The notes under the pieces were generated by a model, which worked only from the letters and a program-made list of their open reading frames with translations, was not told the DNA's origin and searched no databases. A stretch of DNA of 64,000 nucleotides from the NCBI GenBank assembly GCA_963742035.1, contig CAVUKH010000011.1:62001-126000 (forward strand), written 5' to 3'. This DNA comes from Bog-473 sp963742035 (GTDB lineage: Bacteria; Actinomycetota; Acidimicrobiia; Acidimicrobiales; RAAP-2). Positions 40,604 through 49,310 of this stretch are shown here, piece by piece. Positions within the stretch are counted from its first letter, which is position 1. Each line of letters begins with the position of its first letter. A program made the translations under genes and the position numbers.

Positions 40604-41779
40604 ATGGCGCCCGTGGAGTCGGCCGCCCGCCTGATCGCGCTGATCGCCGGCATCACCATTGTCCTCGTCACCGCCTGGAGCGTGTTCACCGCGCTCGTGG
40701 TGCCACGGGTGACGTCCTCGCCGGCCATGCGACTGCTGGCCCGGGTCCTCGGTGGCTCGGCGCGCCGGGTGGCGCCGAAGCTCCCGGACTACGAGACGCG
40801 CGATCGGGTCCTGTCGTTCGTGGGGCCCGCCGCCATGGTCTTTCTCTTCGTGCTCTGGCTCTGCTTCATCGTCCTCGGCATCGCGCTGATCGAGTGGTAT
40901 GCGGCGGGGGTGGACTTCGCCACGGCCCTCGGCATCTCGGGGTCGTCGGTCTTCACGCTCGGCATCGTCTCGTCAGGCCACGCGGGACCGCGGGTCGTCG
41001 AGGTCGTTGCGGCCGGGATCGGTCTCCTCGTCGTCGCCCTCGAGATCGCCTACCTCCCGACGCTGTACACCCAGTTCTCCACCCGCGAGACAGAGGTGAC
41101 GCTGTTGGAGGCGCGGTCGGGGAACCCGGCCTGGGGCCCCGAGATCCTGGCCCGCCACCACTGGCTCGACGTCATGGACGAGCTGCCGCCGCTCTACTCG
41201 GACTGGGAGCGCTGGGCCGCGGCGGTCTCGGAGAGCCACGCCAACTACCCCGGGTTGCTCTGGTTCCGTTCTCCGGTGTCGACCCGCAGCTGGCTCGTGG
41301 GCCTGGTGGCCATGATGGACTCGGCGGCGTTGTACCACGCAGTGAGCCCGTCGCAGACGCCGCGTCAGGCGCGCCTGTGCCTCTCGATGGGCATCAATTG
41401 CCTGCGCTCCATGGCCCGTGCCTTGCGCATCCCCTACGACGACGACCCGCTCCCGACGGCGAGCGTGCGGTTGTCGCGCCACGAGTTCGACGAAGGCTTC
41501 CGCCGGCTCGAGTCCGTCAACTTCCCCGCCGAGCGAACGGCCGACGACGCCTGGCGCCACTTCCAGGGTTGGCGCGTCAACTACGAGCCGATCGTCGACG
41601 CGTTGACCGCGATCATCGTGCCGCCGCCCGCGCCCTGGTTCATCGTGCGCCCCGCGCTCGGCATGGCCAAGTTCCCGCTGGTGCTCAACCGCACGCCGGA
41701 CGAGCCGGAGGGGTCTCAGGGGTTCGGCGTCAACAAGACCTTCAAGACGCCGTCGGCCCGCGAGTCGAACAACTCGTAG
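40604..41779 (+). CDS. Two-helix channel-like membrane protein with altered selectivity filter
   Basis: 391 residues from ATG 40604; GTG 40613, seven bases after CAGGAT, may be the leaderless start. One helix near 8-32, a second near 72-98, then GISGSSVFTLGIVSSGH followed by a helix VVEVVAAGIGLLVVALEIAY. This is the shape of a K+ channel pore domain (outer helix, pore loop, inner helix), but TLGIV stands where TVGYG would be. A large soluble domain fills residues 170-390. The final 64 bases overlap the convergent dehydrogenase gene. Ion specificity cannot be assumed. Confidence 0.7.
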   Translation: MAPVESAARLIALIAGITIVLVTAWSVFTALVVPRVTSSPAMRLLARVLGGSARRVAPKLPDYETRDRVLSFVGPAAMVFLFVLWLCFIVLGIALIEWYAAGVDFATALGISGSSVFTLGIVSSGHAGPRVVEVVAAGIGLLVVALEIAYLPTLYTQFSTRETEVTLLEARSGNPAWGPEILARHHWLDVMDELPPLYSDWERWAAAVSESHANYPGLLWFRSPVSTRSWLVGLVAMMDSAALYHAVSPSQTPRQARLCLSMGINCLRSMARALRIPYDDDPLPTASVRLSRHEFDEGFRRLESVNFPAERTADDAWRHFQGWRVNYEPIVDALTAIIVPPPAPWFIVRPALGMAKFPLVLNRTPDEPEGSQGFGVNKTFKTPSARESNNS

Positions 41780-42762
41780 GCCTCGGGCGCCTCGTTGAGG
41801 GCCATCCGGTGGGTGAACGTCTCGCCCAGGCCTGACAGCCGGCCGGACTGCAGGAGGGGGACGAGCGAGCGCCACGTTCCGGGAATGGGTGCGAACACGG
41901 CGCGCAGGGTCAGGCTCTTCAAGAAGACAATCCCCATCGGGAACGGCAGGTCCATCGTGAGGTTGACGCCGACGACCGACACCGTGCCGCCGGTCGCCGC
42001 GCAGGACACGGCGTCGAGGACGGTGGCGTCGGCTCCGACGGCCTCAATGACGCTCTCGGCGCCCCGCCCGCCCGTGGCTTCGAGCACCTGGAGCGACCCC
42101 GGTGCGAGACGGGCATCGATGGGTTCCGCTCCCAGCCGCTCGGCCCGGGCCAACCTTTCGGGCACCATGTCGATCGCCAACACGCGCGCCGGCCCGAAGA
42201 GCGACGCGCACTGCAGTGCCATGATCCCGACCGGCCCCAGGCCGACGACGACCACTGTGGCACCCGGCTGGATGTTCGCCCGCAACGCGCCGAGGTAGCC
42301 CGTGGGGAGGATGTCGGTGAGCAGGACCGCCTCCTCGTCCGCGATGCCCTCGGGGATCGGGAGGGCGAAGAGATCGGCGAACGGGACCGCCATCGCCTCG
42401 GCCTGCCCGCCGGGAAGGTCGGGGACCGTGCCGAACGCCGTCGCCTTGTCGGCCAGGCAGACGTTGGGCTGGCCGGCCAGACAGGCCGTGCAGACGCCGC
42501 ACCCGATGACGCCTGAGACCAGCACGCGGTCGCCGGTGCGCAGGCTGTGCACGTGCGACCCGACTTCGGTGACCGTGCCGATGGCTTCGTGGCCGAGGCG
42601 GATGCCGATGCCGGTCGGTGCGTCGTGGTAGAGGTGCAGATCGGAGCCGCAGATGGCGGTGCGCTCGACCGTGACGATGACGCCTTCGGGCCCGGGCAGC
42701 ACCGGATCGGGGACATTCTCGACCTTCACGTTGCGCGGTCCCTCGAGGACGGTGGCTCGCAT
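41716..42762 (-). CDS. Zinc-dependent alcohol dehydrogenase (MDR family)
   Basis: 348 residues from ATG 42762, six bases after TAGCGT. Catalytic zinc site: RTAICGSDLHLYHD and GHEAIGTV; structural zinc: GCGVCTACLAGQPNVC (four Cys). Rossmann loop VVVVGLGPVGIMALQ, with Asp in VLAIDMVPERL indicating NAD preference. Substrate unknown; close to the acyl-CoA cluster, where an alcohol-to-aldehyde step of terpene or branched alcohol use could be supplied, but this is speculative. Confidence 0.9.
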   Translation of the reverse strand: MRATVLEGPRNVKVENVPDPVLPGPEGVIVTVERTAICGSDLHLYHDAPTGIGIRLGHEAIGTVTEVGSHVHSLRTGDRVLVSGVIGCGVCTACLAGQPNVCLADKATAFGTVPDLPGGQAEAMAVPFADLFALPIPEGIADEEAVLLTDILPTGYLGALRANIQPGATVVVVGLGPVGIMALQCASLFGPARVLAIDMVPERLARAERLGAEPIDARLAPGSLQVLEATGGRGAESVIEAVGADATVLDAVSCAATGGTVSVVGVNLTMDLPFPMGIVFLKSLTLRAVFAPIPGTWRSLVPLLQSGRLSGLGETFTHRMALNEAPEAYELFDSRADGVLKVLLTPNP

Positions 42763-42768
42763 CTCCGC

Positions 42769-42774
42769 ACGCTA
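42769..42774 (-). promoter_or_regulatory. -10 box of a leaderless promoter (TAGCGT)
   Basis: TAGCGT on the minus strand ends six bases before ATG 42762 of the alcohol dehydrogenase. Confidence 0.5.
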
Positions 42775-42785
42775 CCGCGCAGGAC

Positions 42786-42791
42786 TAAACT
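42786..42791 (+). promoter_or_regulatory. -10 box of the clpS promoter (TAAACT)
   Basis: TAAACT is followed by a leader of about 38 bases containing GGAG at 42826-42829, before TTG 42837. Unlike most nearby promoters it would make a leadered transcript. Confidence 0.45.
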
Positions 42792-42836
42792 GCCACGGGC
42801 CCAATTCCGGCTCACGATCCATCTCCCGGAGATCCA

Positions 42837-43136
42837 TTGCCTCGGACACTCGAACCCAGCACGACCGTCGTGGCCGACGAGGACATCGACGCCTTCTTCG
42901 AGCTCGAGGATCTCTGGGCCGTCATCGTCTGGAACGACGACGTCACGACCTTTCAGACCGTGATCCAGGCCTTCGTGGAGATCTTCGGTCACACGGTCGA
43001 GCGGGCGGACAAGCTGGCCTGGCGGATTCACCGAACGGGCAAGGCGGTGGCGGCAGTGCGACCCAAGGACGAGGCCGAAGCCGCCGTCCACGCGCTGCAC
43101 CAGCGCAAGATCTCGGCCTCCCTCAGCCGCGCCTGA
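42837..43136 (+). CDS. clpS: ATP-dependent Clp protease adaptor ClpS
   Basis: 99 residues from TTG 42837, with GGAG seven bases upstream; GTG 42870 is an alternative. Core sequence LWAVIVWNDDVTTFQTVIQA, then FGHTVERADKLAWRIHRTGK matches ClpS: the Asn-Asp pair contacts the N-degron amino group and the His-x-x-G helix closes the pocket. ClpS delivers N-end-rule substrates to ClpA/ClpC with ClpP. The C-terminus (HQRKISASLSR) also fits. Confidence 0.9.
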   Translation: MPRTLEPSTTVVADEDIDAFFELEDLWAVIVWNDDVTTFQTVIQAFVEIFGHTVERADKLAWRIHRTGKAVAAVRPKDEAEAAVHALHQRKISASLSRA

Positions 43137-43307
43137 GGCCGCCGAGACTTCCTGATCCGAGGTCGGATCGGGGCCGGGACGGGGGTCCGCATTCCCCGGT
43201 CCGAGCTGTGCCCTCCTGACCGCACCTCCTCACCTCGCCTCCACACCGGCCGCCCACGTGCATCGCCGCGACTGCCGTCGGGGGTGGACGCTGGCGGTCT
43301 TTGTGTA

Positions 43308-43331
43308 TATGCTTTGAGCATTCACTCAAAG
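43308..43331 (+). promoter_or_regulatory. Promoter and palindromic operator of the TetR operon
   Basis: TATGCT (43308-43313) is a -10 box; overlapping it, CTTTGAG (43312-43318) and CTCAAAG (43325-43331) form a perfect 7-bp inverted repeat around a 6-base spacer. Size and position fit a TetR dimer site blocking its own promoter. Confidence 0.7.
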
Positions 43332-43342
43332 TGGGGTCGGAG

Positions 43343-43990
43343 ATGGCCAAGTCCGGATCGTCGAGCACTGTGGTGGGCAGGGACTCCTCCCGCTCGTCGG
43401 GCACCCGCACGAAGCTCGTCGACGCCGCGATCGAGACGCTCAAGGCCGAGGGGTTCGCGGGGTCGAGCGCCAGGGCGATCGCCGAGCGTGCCGGCCTGAA
43501 CCAGGGCTTGATCTTCTACCACTTCGGTTCCGTTGCGAACCTCTTGCTGGCCGCGCTGGACACGGTCAGCGCCCGGCGGATGGAGCACTACGGGGCGGCC
43601 ATCGACCGTGTCGGATCACCCACCGAGCTGGTCGACGTGGCGACAACCATCTTTCGGGAGGATCTCGACGCCGGCTACGTCTCCGTTCTCGTCGAGATGA
43701 TCGCGGGGGCCTCGTCGACGCCCGGGTTGGGCGCTGAAGTGTCGGCTCGCCTCCGTCCCTGGTTCGCCTTCGCCGAGCAGGCGATGACCACGACCCTGGG
43801 GTCGCCGCTGGACTCGGTGGTGCCTCCCGCCGACGTGGCGTACGGCGTCGTCGCGCTCTACCTCGGGCTCGAGATGCTGACGCACCTCGACGGGGATCGC
43901 GCCCGTGCGCTCGGGCTCTTCGCTCATGCGAAGAACCTGGCCGCGCTCCTCGAGGCCCTCACGGCCACGGCACCGAAGGAGTCGTCGTGA
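43343..43990 (+). CDS. TetR-family transcriptional regulator
   Basis: 215 residues from ATG 43343 (GTG 43331 also in frame). HTH at about 20-65: TRTKLVDAAIETLKAEGFAG, then SARAIAERAGLNQGLIFYHF. C-terminal ligand domain contains helices with YVSVLVEMIAG and the dimerisation end. Preceded by a perfect palindrome overlapping the -10 box, so it likely represses itself and the two following genes, all joined by 4-base overlaps. The inducer is unknown. Confidence 0.9.
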   Translation: MAKSGSSSTVVGRDSSRSSGTRTKLVDAAIETLKAEGFAGSSARAIAERAGLNQGLIFYHFGSVANLLLAALDTVSARRMEHYGAAIDRVGSPTELVDVATTIFREDLDAGYVSVLVEMIAGASSTPGLGAEVSARLRPWFAFAEQAMTTTLGSPLDSVVPPADVAYGVVALYLGLEMLTHLDGDRARALGLFAHAKNLAALLEALTATAPKESS

Positions 43991-44958
43991 CCGGGGTCAC
44001 GCACACGGGGGCCGCGGCAGGGCGGCGGTCGACGGCGGGGGACACCGGACTCGACGTGGTCACCGGCGCCTTCAGCTACTCGGGCGCCTCGCTGGCGCGG
44101 GCGTTGCTGCAGGACGGCCGGCGGGTGCGCACCATGACGGGCCATCCCGGGCGGGCGCCGGGTGGGTCGGCCATCGACGTCCACCCGCTCGACTTCGACG
44201 ACCCCCTGGGCCTGGTGGCGTCATTGTCCGGAGCCACCACGCTCTACAACACCTACTGGGTGCGCTTCCCCCATGGCGCCGTCGATCACGAACGGGCCGT
44301 GGCCAACTCACGGGCGCTGTTCCACGCCGCGCAGCGGGCCGGCATCCAGCGGATCGTGCACATGAGCATCACGCATCCCAGCGGCGACTCGCCGTTTCCC
44401 TATTTCCGGGGCAAGGCCCTGGTGGAGCGGGCGCTCGCCGAGTGTGATCTCTCGTACGCCATCGTCCGCCCGGCCATCCTTTTCGGCGGGGACGGCGTCC
44501 TGGTCAACAACATCGCCTGGCTCCTCCGCCGTCTGCCCGTCTTTGCCATCGGTGGCCGCGGGGACTACCGGATCCGGGCCATCCATGTCGACGACCTGGC
44601 GCAGCTCTGTCTGGCCAAGGCGTCGGAGACACACGACAGCGTGACGGACGCCGTCGGCCCGGAGCGGCCGACCTTCACCGAGCTCGTCGGCGCGCTCAAG
44701 GACGCGGTCCGAAGCCGGGCCCGCCTCGTCCATGTGCCGGGCGTCTGCATGCCCGCGCTCTCCCGTGTGCTCGGGCTGGCGCTGCACGATGTGCTGCTCA
44801 CCACCGAGGAGTACCGGGCCATGGCCGCCGGCCTGGCCGACACCGACGGCCCGTCCACCGGCTCGACGGCCCTGTCGGTCTGGCTGGCCGAGCATGGAGA
44901 AACCCTCGGTCTCCACTATGCCAACGAGCTGGCCCGCCACTTCGACGCTGTTCCGTGA
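43987..44958 (+). CDS. NAD(P)-binding extended SDR/NmrA-like protein
   Basis: 323 residues from GTG 43987 (GTGA overlap with tetR). Nucleotide loop VVTGAFSYSGASLARALLQD, in which the third Gly of GxxGxxG is replaced by Ala, then VRTMTGHP; later GIQRIVHMSITHPS, PYFRGKALVERALAE (Tyr/Lys region with a changed spacing) and YAIVRPAILFGG. It looks like the NmrA/complex-I NDUFA9-like branch, which may bind NAD(P) without classic catalysis. Probably induced with its TetR partner. Confidence 0.83.
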   Translation: MTGVTHTGAAAGRRSTAGDTGLDVVTGAFSYSGASLARALLQDGRRVRTMTGHPGRAPGGSAIDVHPLDFDDPLGLVASLSGATTLYNTYWVRFPHGAVDHERAVANSRALFHAAQRAGIQRIVHMSITHPSGDSPFPYFRGKALVERALAECDLSYAIVRPAILFGGDGVLVNNIAWLLRRLPVFAIGGRGDYRIRAIHVDDLAQLCLAKASETHDSVTDAVGPERPTFTELVGALKDAVRSRARLVHVPGVCMPALSRVLGLALHDVLLTTEEYRAMAAGLADTDGPSTGSTALSVWLAEHGETLGLHYANELARHFDAVP

Positions 44959-45398
44959 GTCCTGCACTCGTGGAACGCCACCCTGCTCGCAAACCCACGC
45001 CCAGGCCCACCCCCACGCCGGCCCCCACGCCGGCCCCCACGCCCGCCCCCACGCCGGCAGCGGTCGTCGTTGCCTCCGACCTCGCGGCGGCGTCGGCGGT
45101 CCTGACGTTGGGCGCAGCCGTGATCGTGATCGCCCTCGGCGTCATCGCCACATCGGGTGTCTTCGGCTCGCGCATGGCCTGGCTGCTGGGGGTGGCGATG
45201 CCCCTGCTGGCGACGAGCATGATCATGTCCGGGCTGGCCCGACGCGCCCCCACCGGTTCCTCGCTGGGGCAGAGGGTCAGCCGACCGCTCTACCTGACGG
45301 CGCTGTCCCTCTTCGGCATGCCGGCTGCGTTCGCGGTGACCGTGCTCGCCGTGTATGCGTTGCTCTTCGTGCACGACGGCCTGTCGCGCCTCGTGTGA
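44955..45398 (+). CDS. Four-helix membrane protein with Pro-Thr/Pro-Ala N-terminal repeat
   Basis: 147 residues from GTG 44955 (GTGA overlap). Residues 12-35 are a TPxPAP repeat coded by a 12-bp DNA repeat, then three or four membrane helices: about 40-67, 72-92, 112-140. No recognised domain. The Pro-rich N-terminus could be a flexible cytoplasmic or external stalk. Third gene of the TetR-controlled unit; perhaps the membrane partner of the SDR-like protein. Function unknown. Confidence 0.65.
   Translation: MSPALVERHPARKPTPRPTPTPAPTPAPTPAPTPAAVVVASDLAAASAVLTLGAAVIVIALGVIATSGVFGSRMAWLLGVAMPLLATSMIMSGLARRAPTGSSLGQRVSRPLYLTALSLFGMPAAFAVTVLAVYALLFVHDGLSRLV
45011..45058 (+). repeat. 12-bp tandem repeat, about four copies
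   Basis: CCCCACGCCGGC units encode the TPAP repeat of the membrane protein. One unit varies (GCCCGC for GCCGGC). Changes in copy number remain in frame. Confidence 0.7.
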
Positions 45399-45413
45399 GG
45401 CCGAGGGCGCGCC

Positions 45414-46049
45414 TCAGCTGGCGAGACGAGCCGTCAGACGCTCCTTCACGATCGGCCACTCGGCGGCCACAATGGAGAAGCGGGCCGAGGTCCGCACCGT
45501 GTCGTCGGACCCGGGCCGGTCCGCCCGCAAAATGCCGTCGAGCCGGCCCCCGATGCGCTCAATGGCGGCCCACGAGCGCTTGTTGCGCACGTCGGTCTGC
45601 AGCGCCACCCGGTGGACCTCCCAGACCTCGAAGGCGTGCGCCATCATGAGCAGCTTGGCCTCGGTGTTGACGTGCGTCCGCTGGGCCGGTCCCGCCAACC
45701 AGGTGAAGCCGATGTCGACGACGTCGGGCACGCCGTGGCGCTGGTGGCTCGCCCCCGGAGGCCACTGCCAGTACGCCATTTCGCAGAACCGCGTGGCGCC
45801 GACGACCAGGTCGGACCCGTCCGGGCCGGCACCCCGCCGCACGGTGGCGAAGGCCACGTGGGCCCCGGAGGCCGCCTTGGCCAGCGCGTCGACCACGTAG
45901 TCGGTCATCTGCTCCGGGCCTTCGGGCGTGTACGTCCACTCGTACGCGCTGCGGTCCAGCCCGGCCGCCTCCACCAGGGCGGGGATGTGGGCCTCGGTCA
46001 GGGGCTCCAGCCGGACGAAGGTCCCCTGGAGCGTGAACGGCTCACGCAT
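45414..46049 (-). CDS. GNAT acetyltransferase, RimJ/RimL type
   Basis: 211 residues; ATG 46049 overlaps the exporter stop by eight bases. LQGTFVRLEPLTEAHIPALV starts the RimL-like fold; VVDIGFTWLAGPAQRTHVNT and EAKLLMMAHAFE replace the usual GRGLGTEA loop with 'TEAK', as in the group often annotated as GNAT with N-terminal 'RLEPL'. HRVALQTDVRNKRSWAAIER precedes the final strands. Co-translated with an MFS exporter, a second exporter-modifier pairing in this window. Confidence 0.87.
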   Translation of the reverse strand: MREPFTLQGTFVRLEPLTEAHIPALVEAAGLDRSAYEWTYTPEGPEQMTDYVVDALAKAASGAHVAFATVRRGAGPDGSDLVVGATRFCEMAYWQWPPGASHQRHGVPDVVDIGFTWLAGPAQRTHVNTEAKLLMMAHAFEVWEVHRVALQTDVRNKRSWAAIERIGGRLDGILRADRPGSDDTVRTSARFSIVAAEWPIVKERLTARLAS

Positions 46050-47661
46050 GCACGGCCGGGACGGCGTCGTCCGACGGGCCCGCCCCCGGCTGACCCTGGC
46101 CACCCTGGGAGGGAGGCCCACTCGGCGCCCCGGTCGGGACCACGAAGTCGCGCTGGCGCACCAGCGCGAAGCCGCAGACGGCGCCCACCAGGGCCACCAC
46201 CGCACCGATCTCCATGAGGTGGTTCAGTGTCACCGAGAACCCCGAGTGGTACGCCTGCAGCAGTGCGTTGCGGGCCCCGGCGATCGGAATCGCCGTCGCC
46301 GCCTGGCGGACCTCGCCCGAGGACATCGCGCCCTGGAGTTGCGCACCGCCCCGGCGCAGCACTTCGGGACCGAAGGGCGACGAGGACAGCGCGGCGGTCG
46401 TGTGCGCCACAATCTGGCTCTGGAACACCGCGCCGAGCACGGCGATCCCGGTGGCGATACCGACCTGGCGGAAGGTGTTGTTGGCACCCGAGGCCATGCC
46501 ACTGCGCTGCGGCTGGACGACGGAGACGGCGCCCGAGGCCAGCACCGGGTTGACGATGCCGACCCCGAAGCCGGCCACGATGAAGCCGGGCAGCAGCACG
46601 GTCCACGTCGAGGTCGGATGGGTCGTCGCCATGAGGAGAAGCCCGCCGGTGACGAAGAGCATCCCGATCCCCAACAAGAACCGCGACTGCACGCGCACCG
46701 TCAGGCGCCCGGCGAAGAAGGAGGTGAAGAAGATGACCAGGGTCATGGGCAGGAAGCGGATGCCGGCGGCCAGCGGGCCGTAGCCCAGGTTGTCCTGAAT
46801 GTAGAGGGTCAGGTACAGGAACATGGCGAAGATGGACGCGGCCAGCGTGAAGGCCACCGTCGAGAGACCCACGAAGGCCGGGATCTTGAAGAGGCCGAGG
46901 TCCAACATCGGGTCCGCCGCGAAGCGCTCGTTGATGAAGAAGCCCACCATGAGGATGCCCGCGCCGGCCAGCAGCCCGATCGTCGTCGCGCTGCCCCAGC
47001 CGAAGTCGTTGCCCCGGACCAGTGCGAACACCAGCAGGAAGAGGCTCACCGAGAAGGTGACGAACCCCACCCAGTCGATCCGGCGCGCCCGCAGGTCCTC
47101 AGACTTGGCGATACGGGCGAAGGTGATGAGCACGGCGATGGCCCCGATGGGCACGTTCACGAAGAAGATCCAGCGCCACCCGATGCCGCTCGTGATGGCG
47201 CCACCGATCAGCGGCCCGATGGCGACGGCGCCGCCGATCACCGCGCCGTAGACGCCGAAGGCGGTGCCGCGGTCGCGACCCGTGAAGGCGGCGGCGATCA
47301 GGGCCAGCGAGGTGGCGAACATGATGGCGCCGCCCACGCCCTGGACCGCGCGGGCGAGGTTCAGCATGAGGGGCGTGGTGGAGAGACCGCAGACCAGCGA
47401 GGCCAGTGAGAAGACGACCAACCCGATGGCGAAGATCTTCCGCCGCCCGTAAATGTCGCCGGCCACCCCGGCGGTCAGCAGGAAGGCGGCCAGCGTCAGC
47501 GAGTAGGCATCGACGACCCATTGCAGGTCCGAGAAGCTCGCGTGCAGCGACTGCTGAATGTCCGGCAGGGCCACGTTCACGACCGTGATGTCGAGAAGGA
47601 GCATGAAGGTGGCCGTGCAGACGGCGATCAGGGTCCACCATTTGCGGTCGAGAGCTGGCAT
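46042..47661 (-). CDS. MFS drug-efflux transporter, DHA2 (14-helix) type
   Basis: 539 residues from ATG 47661, six bases after TACACT. LLLDITVVNVALPDIQQSLH in helix 1 contains the DHA2 Asp; QWVVDAYSLTLAAFLLTAG and GDIYGRRKIFAIG (motif A) follow, then RAVQGVGGAIMFATSLALIA and GRDRGTAFGVYGAVIGGAV (motif C area). About 14 helices. Tail is Pro/Gly-rich. Exports drugs or metabolites; substrate unknown. Co-operonic with the acetyltransferase. Confidence 0.92.
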   Translation of the reverse strand: MPALDRKWWTLIAVCTATFMLLLDITVVNVALPDIQQSLHASFSDLQWVVDAYSLTLAAFLLTAGVAGDIYGRRKIFAIGLVVFSLASLVCGLSTTPLMLNLARAVQGVGGAIMFATSLALIAAAFTGRDRGTAFGVYGAVIGGAVAIGPLIGGAITSGIGWRWIFFVNVPIGAIAVLITFARIAKSEDLRARRIDWVGFVTFSVSLFLLVFALVRGNDFGWGSATTIGLLAGAGILMVGFFINERFAADPMLDLGLFKIPAFVGLSTVAFTLAASIFAMFLYLTLYIQDNLGYGPLAAGIRFLPMTLVIFFTSFFAGRLTVRVQSRFLLGIGMLFVTGGLLLMATTHPTSTWTVLLPGFIVAGFGVGIVNPVLASGAVSVVQPQRSGMASGANNTFRQVGIATGIAVLGAVFQSQIVAHTTAALSSSPFGPEVLRRGGAQLQGAMSSGEVRQAATAIPIAGARNALLQAYHSGFSVTLNHLMEIGAVVALVGAVCGFALVRQRDFVVPTGAPSGPPSQGGQGQPGAGPSDDAVPAVHA

Positions 47662-47667
47662 TTTCGG

Positions 47668-47673
47668 AGTGTA
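47668..47673 (-). promoter_or_regulatory. -10 box of a leaderless promoter (TACACT)
   Basis: TACACT on the minus strand ends six bases before ATG 47661 of the exporter. Confidence 0.6.
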
Positions 47674-47694
47674 TCGAGCCGGGCTTCTCCCTCG

Positions 47695-47700
47695 TACAAT
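47695..47700 (+). promoter_or_regulatory. -10 box of a leaderless promoter (TACAAT)
   Basis: TACAAT ends five bases before GTG 47706 of the ABC-F gene. The divergent gap is only 44 bases and holds both boxes. Confidence 0.6.
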
Positions 47701-47705
47701 GCGGT

Positions 47706-49304
47706 GTGATCGTCGGATCAGCCCTGACCATCGAAATCGGTGACCGCACCCTGCTGTCGGACGCGTCGTTCGTGGTCGGCGCCGGGGAGAAGGTCGGCCT
47801 GGTGGGGCGCAACGGGACCGGGAAGTCGTCCTTCATTTCGGTGCTGGTGGGGGAGACGGCGCCGCAGCTGCGCCACCGGGGCAACGTCCGCCTCCTCGGG
47901 TCGTTCGGGTACCTGCCCCAGGCTCCGGTGCCGGGCGGCCTGGGCCTCGAGCCGACGGGCTTCTCCCACATCCTCTCCGCCCGCGGTCTCGACGTCCTCG
48001 ATGATGCGCTGGGCACCGCCCGCGGCGCCATGGCCGACGATCCCACCGCCGAGAACATCGAGCTCTTCACGGATCTGCAGGAGCAGTTCCAGTCCAACGG
48101 TGGCTACGAGGCCGAATCGGTGATGGCCCGTCTGGCCGACGGCCTCGGCCTCCGGCAGGAGCTCCTCCTGGAGGACATCGATTCGCTGTCCGGCGGCCAA
48201 CGCCGTCGCGTCGACCTCATGCGCGTGCTCTTCCAGGAGCCCGACCTGATGATCCTCGACGAGCCGACGAATCACCTCGACCGGTCCGCCAAGCGCTGGC
48301 TGCTCGATGAGCTGGCGCGCTTCAACGGCGCACTCCTCGTGGTCAGCCACGACCTGAAGCTGCTCGACCACTCCATCACCAAGGTGCTCAACATCGCGAA
48401 CCAGCACATGACGGAGTGGAAGGGGAACTACTCCAAGTTCGAGGCGCTGCGCGAGGCCGACCAGTCCCAACGCGAACGCGCCTCGGAGCTCGAGTCGCGC
48501 GAGATCAAGCGTCTCTCGTCACTGGCCGACTCAATGCGGGCGAGCACCGAGAAGCGGGCCCGCAAGGCCAAGCAGCTGGACCGACGGGTCGAGCGGATGG
48601 AGGCGGGTCGCACCCAGGTCGACAAGCGCGACCGGGCGAGCAAGTTCTCGCTGCCGACGCCGCCCCGTTCCGGCGGGGTCCCGCTCGAGGTCGCCAAGCT
48701 GGGCATCCGTTACGGGAGCAACGAGGTGCTCTCGGGCGTGACGTTCCACGCCGGGCGGGGGGACCACATTGTGATCATCGGCCGCAACGGCGCCGGGAAG
48801 TCCTCACTGTTGCGTTGCCTGGCCGGTGCGCAGGAGCCCTCGAACGGCGTCATCGAGTTCGGGGCGAACGTCGAGCTGGGCTATTTCGCCCAGGAGCACG
48901 AGCAGATCGATCCCGATCGCAGTGCGCTCGACAACGTGAGCGACGCCGTGCTCAAGGCCGAGCGCGACCGGCGCGCCCTGCTGGGTTCGTTCGGGCTGCC
49001 GTCCAAGGCGGCGGACCAGCTGCCCGGCACCCTCTCCGGAGGTGAGCGGGCGAAGCTCGGGCTGGCCATGCTGTCGGCGGGTGAGGCGAACCTGCTGCTG
49101 CTCGACGAGCCGACCAACAACCTCGACCCCTCGTCCATTACCGCCGTCGGCGCCATGTTGGGCGCCTGGCCCGGCACCATTTTGGCCGTCAGCCACGAGC
49201 GCGGCTTCGTCGAAGCACTCCGCCCGACCTACTGCCTGCGCCTCCCCGAGGAGCGCTTCACGCACTGGCGCGACGAGTATCTCGACGACGTCGAAATGCG
49301 CTGA
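47706..49304 (+). CDS. ABC-F family ATPase
   Basis: 532 residues from GTG 47706. Two ATPase cassettes without membrane parts: first Walker A GLVGRNGTGKSS, signature LSGGQRRR, Walker B LMILDEPTNHLD; second GRNGAGKSS, LSGGERAKLG, LLLLDEPTNNLD. The linker between (about 240-315) is charged coiled coil. ABC-F proteins bind the ribosomal E site, rescuing stalled ribosomes or protecting against antibiotics. It lies back-to-back with an MFS exporter. Confidence 0.93.
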   Translation: MIVGSALTIEIGDRTLLSDASFVVGAGEKVGLVGRNGTGKSSFISVLVGETAPQLRHRGNVRLLGSFGYLPQAPVPGGLGLEPTGFSHILSARGLDVLDDALGTARGAMADDPTAENIELFTDLQEQFQSNGGYEAESVMARLADGLGLRQELLLEDIDSLSGGQRRRVDLMRVLFQEPDLMILDEPTNHLDRSAKRWLLDELARFNGALLVVSHDLKLLDHSITKVLNIANQHMTEWKGNYSKFEALREADQSQRERASELESREIKRLSSLADSMRASTEKRARKAKQLDRRVERMEAGRTQVDKRDRASKFSLPTPPRSGGVPLEVAKLGIRYGSNEVLSGVTFHAGRGDHIVIIGRNGAGKSSLLRCLAGAQEPSNGVIEFGANVELGYFAQEHEQIDPDRSALDNVSDAVLKAERDRRALLGSFGLPSKAADQLPGTLSGGERAKLGLAMLSAGEANLLLLDEPTNNLDPSSITAVGAMLGAWPGTILAVSHERGFVEALRPTYCLRLPEERFTHWRDEYLDDVEMR

Positions 49305-49310
49305 GTCGCT

